From: Crocodylus rhombifer | Taxonomy: Eukaryota; Chordata; Crocodylia; Crocodylidae | Direction: 5' to 3' | DNA length: 64,000 bases | NCBI GenBank assembly: GCA_038503035.1 | Contig: JAVSML010000030.1 | Coordinates: forward strand, 744,001-808,000 | Shown: piece by piece, positions 44,301 through 53,215 of the stretch | Layout of the letters: each line of letters opens with the position of its first letter | Position numbering within the stretch: position 1 is the stretch's first letter | The notes under the pieces: model-generated | Told to the model about the DNA's origin: nothing | Database searches by the model: none | Seen by the model: the letters and a program-made list of their open reading frames with translations, nothing else | Position numbers and translations under genes: made by a program

Positions 44301-44775
44301 TGGATACTTAAGGTTACTTCAACCTAGCAAAGAAATAATGAGAACCAATAGTTGGAAATTAAAACCAGGGAAAATCAATTAGAAATAAAGTATAACTTTT
44401 TAACATTGAAGATGTTGGAATAAGCTGCCAATTGAAATGTTAGATTTTCCATTTTTTAAGTCTTTAAATGAAAATTAGATGGAAGGTATTTTTTAGTCAA
44501 ACACAATTTAGTAGGCTTAAAAGTTCCAAGCTTTACCCAAATTAGGCACAGCAATTTTTGTAACCAATGATACAAAATGAAGTGGTGTGATTAGTATCAC
44601 ATCTTTGACTCCCCAGCCAAACCAACCAAGCAGTCTCTTATATCTGGACTCACTACTTTTCACTAGTGGCCAGTAGTTCAGTGCAGAGGTAGCTAGATGA
44701 AATTCCATGGTCTGTTTATGTAGGAGGACAGATTGAGTTAACTAAATGGTGCCCAGTGGCATTAAAATCTACCAA

Positions 44776-46629
44776 TCACTTCATATTTGTCCTTCACTGG
44801 AAAGAAAGATTTCATTTGAAAGCACCAAAACTACAAGGTGCAGGTATATAGCCATTTAATTAATTTTATAGCAGGATTTCAAACAATTTCTATCAAACAG
44901 CCATTAATTTGGCAGCAGAGAGGAGAGTAGGGGGAGGGAGGGAGGAGTGAATCCTCCTTGGAAAAATAATATGCATGAAACTATTTTCTATAATGATATC
45001 CTGCAATAGTGAGTTCCAGAAAAAGGAAAGAGAAGGAATTCAGAGTAATAGGACAGTAATTTCAATTAGTAAAATAAAGCCAATATTATTAAAGCTGATG
45101 GTTTCCCAACCTGGATAGACTTCATCTATTTTATTAACAAAGGCTTTGCCCAGTTTTTCACAGATATTTTGCTATATAAACGTATTGGCAAATCAGTAGA
45201 ACTTTGTTTTAAACAACCTACATTTGAATAGCCTTGCAAGTACACGACCCTGTACATTTTACTTGAGATCAAGCTATTTCAGGCTTGAACTCTGTTACAA
45301 TTCCCTTACAAAAAAAGAAAAACCTCCGTAATGGTTTTCACAGATTCCAAAAGAATCTGACCAGAATCCACAATCCTGACCAGCTGGACAAGGGACAATA
45401 AATAACCTATGTATGATCTTTAGAGGGTGGGGAAAGCACTGACAATCTGTCAGTCAAACACAATTAATCAATCCTAGTCATTGGTATGAAGCAGGTTGTA
45501 TTTTTGAAGCTGTCTTTATGAGAAAAATAAACTTTTATAAGTAACTTAGAAAAAGTTAACCTATTGAAAACCTAGCTTCTAGGTATATATGGTTCATTAA
45601 TATACTGCATCACTGTGTCACTTACATGCCGAAATTTAGCAGAATGCACACTCTTATCTCCGGTGACTTATTTGCTTAAATGTGTCTTACAAAAACTTTA
45701 AAAACCCAAGAAAGCCCTGCCAATGCTGGCTCTATTCTCAACAAAAGCAGTTGGGCTTCACTTTTGCAGCAGGTTCACTGGAAGAGTTGTGAAGATCCAC
45801 CCACTGAGTCCCTTTATAGTCTGGAATATTTTCTAAAAGAACCATTGATTAAATGGTTCACTGACCCTATTCATTGTGGTATGATTATAGTGTAAAGAGG
45901 TCATTTAAGTTTTGAATGGAGCAGCACAAACTTATTTCACAGGGAAAAATGCTACAGTAGGCTTTGTGGATAAGTCACACAACACCATAATCATACATTA
46001 CTGTTGCACTGTCATAATGGCATAACAGTAGAACTGGGGCATACTGCACAGCTGGAAAAGACACTATCATACTACATCTGGCACATGGATATTCATGAAA
46101 AGACATGGCCAAAAGGCATGCCAAGATTCTTAACAATACTGTCTACCTCCAAATGAGAAAGCAAGAATATATTCATTCTTGGATTGGCTTCCTTATAATC
46201 TCAAACACCACCAACAGTTTCCAATTCAATTCTCTAGAGGTTGGGGATGAAGTAACCCTCAGTTGGGAACATAAATCATAGAAAATTCCTCCTGAGTACA
46301 AACAGAACTTGCAAGGTCTGTGGGGTAAAAATTATATGCTGAAAACTGGAAGTACATTCTGCAGCAAAGGCCTGGCTTCCTGAAGTGTGTGTTTTTGAAT
46401 TCTGAGGCACAACAGAAATTCTGCGCTCATTTCAGGCAAATGAAATTGTTGAAGTTTTTTACTGAATTGTATATAAGCATAAACAACACAAGAAGCAGTC
46501 CACTCATATGCTCTCTCTTCTGAAATTAAATTATATTTATTTTATGCCATCTCTATTTTAAAAAATCACTCTAATCTAGATTATTTCACTGGCAAAATTT
46601 AGTTTCATAGTAGAAACAGTTGGCCAAAA
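44776..46629. other. Unassigned AT-rich DNA
   Basis: A frame at 45680-45895 ends in a protein-like stretch after an acceptor-like tract, but with no domain or partner exon it is not called. Confidence 0.4.
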
Positions 46630-46858
46630 TTTGGGGTGCCTGTAGGTGTGCTGAAAGGCTACTCAATGGAACACACTGTGATTAACCAAGTCCACTGGAG
46701 TGTAACTGCCCTGCTCCAGCCAGCCTCTGAGTCTCATGTATCAGCATACCCACACTTCAAAGTGGTGGTGGCGGGGGATGTTAGACAAGCTTTAGTTATG
46801 TAGCAGGCTTACCTTTCAGAGCTGGGGTTGAGTCCCAGGCTTGAGATCCTGCTGTTTT

Positions 46859-46883
46859 GATTGGTGGAGCCCATCCACCAATC
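46859..46883. promoter_or_regulatory. Inverted CCAAT-box pair in the LTR
   Basis: GATTGGTGG (46859-46867) and CCACCAATC (46875-46883) are perfect inverted arms with a 7-base spacer, presenting an NF-Y type CCAAT site on each strand upstream of the TATA box. Confidence 0.55.
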
Positions 46884-46944
46884 AGGAGGCAGCAAGAGAA
46901 ATAAGGGGAGGGGAGGGGGAGAAGAGCTCCCAACCGTACCCTGT

Positions 46945-47547
46945 CATGCATCCACAGATGCATCTCGAGCAGGTCCAGGGAGGTGATCCTCCCCCTCTAT
47001 GCGGCACTGGTCAGGCCACAGCTGGAGTACTGCGTCCAGTTCTGGGCGCCACACTTCAAGAGGGACGTGGACGATATGGAGAGAGTCCAGAGGAGGGCCA
47101 CTCATATGATCAGGGGTCAGCAGGGCAGGCCTTATGAGGAGAGGCTTCGGGACCTGAACCTGTTTAGCCTCCACAAGAGAAGGTTAAGGGGGGACCTTGT
47201 GGCCTGCTACAAACTGGTCAGGGGGGATCAGCAGGTATTGGGGGAGTCACTGTTCCCCCGTGCGCTGCCAGGAGTGACCAGGAATAACGGTCATAAGCTG
47301 GCGGAGGGTAAGTTTAGATTAGATGTTAGGAGGCGCTACTTCACGGTCAGGGCGGCTAGGGCCTGGAACCGGCTTCCAGGGGAAGTGGTGCAGGCTCCTA
47401 GCCTGGGGATTTTTAAAAGGAAGTTAGATGAGCACCTTGCCGGGGTCGTCTGACCCTGGTGCTCTTTCCTGCCAAGGCAGGGGGTTGGACTAGATGATCT
47501 GCCTAGGTCCCTTCCGACTCTAGCTACTATGAAACTACTATGATTGA
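46945..47547 (+). mobile_element. Young CR1 LINE, 3' part with open ORF2 C-terminus
   Basis: From about 46945 the frame reads the CR1 ORF2 C-terminus without interruption to its natural stop at 47451-47453. It contains PLYAALVRPQLEYCVQFWAP, VQRRATHMIRG, NGHKLAEGKF, AWNRLPGEVV and DEHLAGVV. The 3' UTR (AGGGGGTTGGACTAGATGAT, GGTCCCTTCCGACTC) ends in CTATGAAACTACTATGATTG. It is the least decayed CR1 here and is inserted within the LTR at 46799-48829, so it is the youngest layer of the nest. CTGTC occurs at the left junction and again at 47557-47562, a possible short target duplication. It lacks the RT catalytic region and so cannot be autonomous. Confidence 0.88.
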
Positions 47548-47580
47548 AGACTGTAAACTGTCAGGTCCGGAAGACTTCAG

Positions 47581-47605
47581 GGGCGGAGCCCTGGAGCATA
47601 TAAAA
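47581..47605 (+). promoter_or_regulatory. GC box and TATA box of the LTR
   Basis: GGGCGG at 47581 and TATAAAA at 47599, 12 bases apart, in a G+C-rich context; they form a plausible RNA polymerase II core promoter reading rightwards. Confidence 0.6.
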
Positions 47606-48620
47606 GGAGCTGCGTGCCCAGCACAAGGGGCAGATGTGGCAAGGACTGAGAAGAGAGAAGAGTGGGGCTTAGAAGAGCTGCTCAGCAGGGTGACGTAGGA
47701 GCCCAGGAAGAGCCCCTGAAGACTTCTGTCAGTGAGGAGTGTGGGACGGCTCCAGCAGTTAGGCTCTTGGTGTGCAGGACGGTGTACAGCGTCCAGACCC
47801 TGGAAGCTGCATGAGGCAGCTTGGGTCTGCTACCTCTGGTGTGCAGCCAGAGACATGGTGCACACGTGGGTGCATGGAGCAGGATCTTTGGAACCCCTGG
47901 GGTGGCTCAGGCACTCAACCCCTGGAACGAGGCTGGGAGCTCGATGCAGGAGGTGCTGCACAGAGGGTGAGAGACACTGGGAGCTGCTTGAGATGGCTTG
48001 GGTCTATAGCTGCTGACATGAGGCAGCAGCTCAGTGCAGATGATGCTGCCCAGAGGGTCCAGGAACAGACCGAGCCCTGGTGCTGCACAAAGCTGTCCAG
48101 GCCTCCAACCCCAGCACAAGGCAAAGTGCCCACTACACACAGCGGTGCATGTGACCCTAAGCCAGGACAGTGCAGCAGAGTCAGGCAGCACAAAAACCCA
48201 GCGGGGACAGAGCTTGACCTGGAGAACATGAGGCAACCCTCCAGGACTGTGGAGTAGTAAGTTATCCTGGAGAGAGGGTCCCCACAGGGGAGGGGCTCCC
48301 CCTGCCCCCCAAGGGTTGCAAAGAGGCACCGCATGGGCCACTCCTGGGTGATAGCAGGGGAGCTTAGGAATCTTTGGGGTCTTCCTCTCCTTTTTCTTTT
48401 CCCCCACCTCCTTTCTTTTAGTGGTACCTTGGGAGTGGGGTCCATACTCTAGAGGGCACTCAGGCAGTCTAAGGACTGCTGATTATATGTGTGGACTGTG
48501 CCTTACAGTTTATGTGAATAATTTGAAGTAATAGTTTGTATATGAATAGAGTTATAGGGTTACTGAATCAATATCCTTTGATCTAGTTTGTTCTATTGTT
48601 CAGCTGTATTTTAAATGATA

Positions 48621-48623
<3 letters not shown>

Positions 48624-48651
<28 letters not shown>
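48624..48651. repeat. (TG)n microsatellite
   Basis: About 14 TG units within the LTR. Confidence 0.9.
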
Positions 48652-48985
48652 CCTTGCCCAATGGTTTTGGTGTAATAATAAATCTGTATATAGTTAAGTA
48701 ATTGATTGACTGGACCTGACTCTAGGAAGGCGGAGGCGGCAGCTTTGCTTTTGTGTCCCTCTGCAGCACACTGTCAATAATTCCCTCACCTGGAGAGGGA
48801 AGTACAAACCTGTGTATATCCAGGCTACAGTTAAAACACCCCACTACCATTTTGAAATTGGGGATGCAGATACATAAGCTGCTGAGGTGGTTTAATTGGA
48901 GCAGCTCTTGGAGACACTCTAATTAAAGTCTACCCCTCCTCCACCCCCCTGCCCGCACTCCCAGAGCGTGTGTAAAATTGCCCAT

Positions 48986-50145
48986 AGAAATTAGTAGGGG
49001 AAACATGAGGGCACTTGGTGCCCAGGAAAACTGAATAATATTTGCTAAGGGTTTTGATCAAGAAATTCTTTCTTCTGGTGCAGCAGACCACAGAGCTGTA
49101 TGTATGATGTTGGTCAAAAGCATAAGTTCATTAAAATACATTGATAGCACCTGTAAGGATAGTGACAAAACCTGAATTCCTATGTATAAAAATACTCTTA
49201 GGTTTTTAAACATGCTTTTACTCATTTTCTGGACAAAAGTAAGAGATTTTGAAATTATTTGTGAAAGAGCATAAACAGGAAAAACATAATAGCCATAGTT
49301 TTGATAGATTTTTAGCTAGTCACATTTGAGTCTTTGTTTCATTAAAAGCAGGGACTTGAACCCGTATTTTCTGGGCCACAGAACCAGTACTACTCTCTTG
49401 AGGTACATGTTTGTACAGACATGCATTTGTATGTGTGCAAACATGCATCTATATGTGCATATCCACAAATGCACAAACACGCGACAGCACTCCTGAGCCA
49501 TGAGGTGGTGCAGACATGTCTAATTGCCTGTCTCATACATTACATACCATTTAATTTTACTAATAAAAGAATCAGGGACATATAGATACCTGCTAAGGCC
49601 CGAGGTTTGGGTCTTCCCACAGAGGAGCGTGTGGAGCTATGAGGCTTTGGAGATGTTTTGACCTTGTGACAGCCAGGCAGCAGAATCAGGTGGTGAGGGT
49701 GGCACTGTGGGGGAGATGTCAAAGGCAGCTGTGGCTGTAGTGGCAGCAGCAGTGTGGGCTGGTTTGGAAGAAGTCTGTGCTCAGAGCTAAAGTTGCTCCC
49801 CATTCCTAAATGTTGCCAGCATCTGCAACAAACTACACAACAACCTTTTGACTACAGTTTAATTTCCAGAGCAGACGTATCCTCCGCACTGAAGGAAGCG
49901 AGGTTCTAGGGAAAAAAAAAATTACTATCATGAAATTATGGCCATCTCAATAGGTGTGCACAAGGGAGAGAAGGGCAGGTACAATGGGGGCAACCTCAAT
50001 TCTGATTTTTCCGAAATTTGGAGTGTTTGACTTTGCAACTGTAATAGCCTTATTTTAACATCATTTATACATGTAATAACTTAGGTTTTTAAAAAAAGGA
50101 AGCAAACAAAAAAAGAAACTTCATCATGTGACACATGATCACATA
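48986..50145. other. Unassigned DNA
   Basis: Mostly AT-rich. 49335-49405 holds an antisense SINE-head-like fragment (GCAGGGACTTGAACCCG). 49600-49800 is GC-richer and gives a Pro/Ser-rich chance frame. Confidence 0.4.
49335..49405 (-). mobile_element. SINE head-like fragment, antisense
   Basis: AGCAGGGACTTGAACCCGTATTTTC resembles an inverted B box with flank; the inverted A box is poor (CAGTACTACTCTCTTGAGG). It could also be a decayed tRNA pseudogene. Confidence 0.4.
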
Positions 50146-51880
50146 GATTTCATAGACACTAGGGCTGGAAGGGACCCCAGAGGATCATCGAGTCCAGCCC
50201 CCTGTCCCAGGGGCAGGATCATAGGATCCCAGCAAGATAAACATCCACATGTCTCTTGAAGGCATTCAAAGTAGGTTCTTGAACAACCTCCAGCAGCAGT
50301 CTATTCCAAACCTTGGGGACTCAGACAATAAAGAAGTTCTTCTTTATGTCCAGCCTGAAACGGTCATGGAGGAGTTTGTGACCGTTCGACCTTGTCATCC
50401 CTTGGGGCGCTCTCATGAACAAATGAACACCCTTGATAAACTTGTAGATGGCCACCAGATCACCCCTGAGCCTGCGCTTTTCTAGGCTGAAGAGTCCCAT
50501 GGTTCTCAGCCTCTCACCATAAGATCTGTTTTCCTGACGTCTGATCATGCACATGGCTCTCCTCTGCACTCTCCCAAGTGTCTCCACATCCTTTTTTGAA
50601 TTGTGGAGCCCAAAACTGGATGCAGTACTCCAGCTGTGGCCTCACCAAGGCCGAGTACAGTGGGAGAATGACGTCCTGGGATTGGCTTGAGAAGCATCTG
50701 TGGATGCAAACGAGCATTTTGCTCACTTTACTAGACACAGCATCACATTGAAGACTCATGTTCATGTTATGATCAATCATGACCCCCAAGTCCCTTTTGT
50801 CTGTAGTGCTAATCAGCATAGCGCTGCCGAGCCTATAAGCATGCTGCAGGTTTTTCCTCCCAAGTAGGAGAATCTTGCATTTTTTAGTGTTAAACATCAG
50901 GTTCTTGTCCGCCCATATCCTGAGCCTGTCAAGATCTGCCTGGATTGCCTTCCTGGCCTCAGGTGTGGACCCAGAGTTTGGTGTCGTCAGTGAACTTGGC
51001 CAGTCTGCTTCTGACACCAATGTCTACATCATTAATGATGATGTTAAATAGTACGGGCCCTAGGACAGAGCCTTGAGGGACCCCACTGGTTACAGTATAC
51101 CATGACAATTGACTTCCATCAACCACCACCCTCTGGGTCCTACAGAGCCAATTTCCCAGCCAACGGATCGTGGCGAGGCCAAGGCTGCTGTTAGCCAGTT
51201 TTGCCAAGAGGTGATCATGGGATACCAGATCGAAGGCTTTTTTTAAAGTCAAGACATACGACATCAATCTCTTCTCCCTTTTCCAGGTGATAGGTCACCT
51301 GGTTGTAAAAGGAAATGAGATTGGTCAAGCAAGACCTACCCGCAACAAACCCATGCTGGCTATCCCTCAGGATGTTGCCATCAGCCAGTCTGTTAAGGAT
51401 GGCCTCTTTGATAATCTTTTCCAAGACCTTCCCCAGGATAGAGGTCAGGCTGAAGGGCCTGTAATTTGCTGGGTCCACTTTCCTCCCTTTCTTGACGATA
51501 GGCATCATATTGGCCTTCTTCCAGTCCTTGGGCACTTCACCAGAGCGCCAGGAGTTCTCAAAGATACGTGTCAGAGGCTGGGCTATGATGCTTGCCAGTT
51601 CCTTGAGTACCCTTGGGTGTAAACCATCAGGGCCAGCTGACTTGAAGGTATGTAGATTGTCAAGGTGTCCTTTCACGAGGTCAGCTTTGATGGAGGGTAA
51701 GGAATCTCCCTCACTCAGGCCTCCCCGAGTGAGCAGTGGGCAGGGGCATCCCATGGGACTGGTGAAAAACTGACACAAAGTACCCATTTAGCAAGTTTGC
51801 TTTTTCCTGGGCATTGGTTGTCAGTTGTCCCATCTGGTTTAGCCCCACATGATTTAGTGTCCCACATGGTTGGAAGCTTT
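50146..51880 (-). mobile_element. CR1 LINE, 5'-truncated, antisense
   Basis: Read on the minus strand from about 51870 down: the RT N-terminal region ([71 protein letters not shown]), the catalytic box as FTDD at 50986-50997 instead of FADD, then the C-terminus (LYSALVRPQLEYCIQFWAP) and the 3' UTR ending near 50146. Frameshifts lie near 51240, 51000 and 50560, so the protein is broken in at least three places. It is close in sequence to the 30-kb copy but extends further 5'. Confidence 0.92.
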
Positions 51881-52129
51881 AGATCTGTTGAGCAGACCCC
51901 TGCCTTTTGAACCCCCGGAGTATCTGATAGCTCTTGTGGGGTGTTATTCACTTGGTGAATCAACACTAGATGGGCTCAGACACAAATTTTCCCAATCTGT
52001 TCAATACATCTTTGTTGGCTGCAGAGAAATAGTGAGTTCACCAAATATTGGGATCCATTCTAGGTTTTTCAGGGAAAAGTTGCACTAGTCATCCTAGTGT
52101 GTTCCCTCCAATGTGTCACTGTCACAAAC

Positions 52130-52660
52130 CTATATCTTCTACCCGGTCATTTCCTCCCCCTAGTCCTATCCTCATCACCTAGCCATGCCCAGTCTCCAGT
52201 CCACAGGCTTTTAAATTCCAGACACAGTTTAAGTATCCAATCATTGTTTTACTCATGAATGTACAGTCCCCTTCACAACACAATGCAAAAAACTTTGCCC
52301 AAATATTTGCACTCTCTCCCCCCTTACCCAAGCTCTCAGTCTCAGAATTCCAGTCTTCCCTCCACCCATGCCCTTTCTCCCAAACTACAGCTTCTCCTCT
52401 CCTTCAATCTCCTTTACATCCCAGTGCCAGCAGTTTTGCTCAACCATTCCCACACTCCCCCATCCCAAACCTAAGCCCCCCTTCCCCATCCCAGAATTCC
52501 AGTCTTCTGCCACATATGCTCTTTCTCCTACTCTACTCCTCCTCCTTCAGTTCCTGTACACTTTGCTTTCCAGTAAGGCACTTTTTTCTACTGTATTTCT
52601 TAGGTGCCAGAAATTACAGGGAAAATTCTTCTGAGCTCTGGCAGCCCTGGTGTATACTCA
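52130..52660. repeat. Pyrimidine-rich tract with a partial duplication
   Basis: A C/T-rich stretch in which CAGAATTCCAGTCTTC recurs at about 52343 and 52491, each followed by similar CCAC..ATGCYCTTTCTCC text. This suggests a diverged duplication with about 148-bp spacing. Its origin is not recognised. Confidence 0.5.
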
Positions 52661-52666
52661 GTCACT

Positions 52667-52952
52667 GGCCATGTCTAGATGAGACACTGACTGCGCAGTT
52701 GTTACTGTACTTTTATTTAGTACTTGCATACCCAAATAGTAAATAACTGCTCAGTAACCACTGTTACTGCATGGTAGCATCTCCACAGGGTTTCCTAGTA
52801 ATGCTGACTGCACAGTAGCTCATTACTACTGCGTGTGCCCTGTGACTGTACTGCACATTAGTAACACATGTCCTGCAGGGTTTGTGTCCCATGAGGCTGC
52901 TGTGCAGTAGTAACAAGCTACTGTGCAGTAAGTATCTCGTGTAGATGCGGCC
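52667..52952. mobile_element. MITE of the GGCCATGTCTAGAC-ended family
   Basis: Ends GGCCATGTCTAGATGAGACA and TATCTCGTGTAGATGCGGCC are inverted relatives. The interior is built of CAGTAAC/GTTACTG and TACTGCACAGTAG-type palindromic words. Flanks TCAGTCAC and TCTGTGAA match at 5 of 8 if the ends are shifted by one base. It is non-coding. Confidence 0.8.
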
Positions 52953-53032
52953 TCTGTGAAGATGATGCATTGCATGCACTATTTGGTGAGCACACAAGTA
53001 AGGAGAGGTTAGAGCACATTAACTGTATATAG

Positions 53033-53215
53033 CAGGGGTTGGCAGTACTTTTCTGGCTAGAATAACAGCCAGAATAACTTAGTTCATGTCTGAGGTGGGC
53101 CAGAGCTCAAATCTAGCTGTTGTCACTACCACCGCTGCTTGTCCCCACCATCAGGGCCCACCACATCTGTGAGACCTAGGATATGAAATCTACAGAAGCT
53201 TTAGCTTTGGTGTAA
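53033..53215. mobile_element. hAT-like relic, left end only
   Basis: CAGGGGTTGGCAGTACTTTTCTGGC at 53033 is a CAGGGGT-TGGCA hAT-type terminus followed by GGCCAGAGCTCAAATC. The right end is lost. Confidence 0.4.

Larger units (their letters stand above)
40090..44775 (+). mobile_element. Ancient near-complete CR1 LINE, interrupted by later insertions
   Basis: CR1 ORF2 text can be followed in order through heavy decay. Endonuclease part: AATGCCAGGAGTCTACAG near 40227, GAATAAATTTTGCATAGC, GAAACCCTGGTAGGATGA near 40303, GGGTCTGTTACAGACC near 40536. RT part: GACTATGACCTGATAACA near 40838, ATTCCCGAAGACTAAAAAAATGC near 41153, CTGATCAGCCTACTATCAGT near 41229, GAAAGCTCTTACATCTAGG near 42698. C-terminus: CACTACTGAGACC and AGTTCTGGTATCAC near 42900-42937. 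The late part resumes at 43285-43390 and 44300-44520 (AGAAATAAAGTATAACTTTTTAACA, GGAATAAGCTGCC), and the 3' UTR at about 44690-44770 (GAAATTCCATGGTCTG..AGGAGGACAG). Insertions occupy 41393-42366, 42938-43271, about 43391-44300, and probably about 44520-44680. No frame survives. Confidence 0.8.
46799..48829 (+). mobile_element. Solo LTR (or LTR-like non-autonomous element) with GTTA target duplication
   Basis: Ends are TGTAGCAGGC...CCAGGCTACA, giving 5'-TG..CA-3' with a 6-bp inverted repeat TGTAGC/GCTACA. GTTA is present on both sides (46795-46798 and 48830-48833). Inside, in promoter order: a CCAAT-bearing palindrome at 46859-46883, a GC box GGGCGG at 47581-47586, TATAAAA at 47599-47605, and AATAAA at 48677-48682 about 150 bp from the 3' end. 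Orientation follows from these. Without the CR1 insert the length is about 1.4 kb. There is no gag/pol and no second copy in the window, so a solo LTR left by recombination fits best. A 4-bp duplication suits gamma-like ERVs or Gypsy elements; I cannot choose. It includes a (GT)n tract at 48624-48651. Confidence 0.75.
46630..48985. mobile_element. Palindromic MITE (copy B), split by an LTR insertion
   Basis: Left part 46630-46798 (GGGTGCCTGTAGGTGTGC..TCTCATGTATCAGCAT..CAAGCTTTAGTTA) and right part 48830-48985 (GTTAAAACACCCC..GATGCAGATACAT..AGCGTGTGTAAAATTGCCC) together match copy A at 42938-43271 across its whole length, with a small deletion at the hairpin tip. Copy A reads GCTTTAGTTCAAGCACCCC at the break, which fixes the insertion point and shows the LTR is younger than the MITE. 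Confidence 0.8.

Noticed and set aside
45680..45895. 71-codon plus-strand frame whose last part follows an acceptor-like TTCACTTTTGCAG
   Set aside because: The tail looks protein-like, but nothing is recognisable, and frames of this length are expected by chance in 64 kb.
47732..48445. Long frames on both strands (up to 176 codons)
   Set aside because: They lie in the LTR, in overlapping phases on both strands, and have no gag, protease, RT or envelope features.
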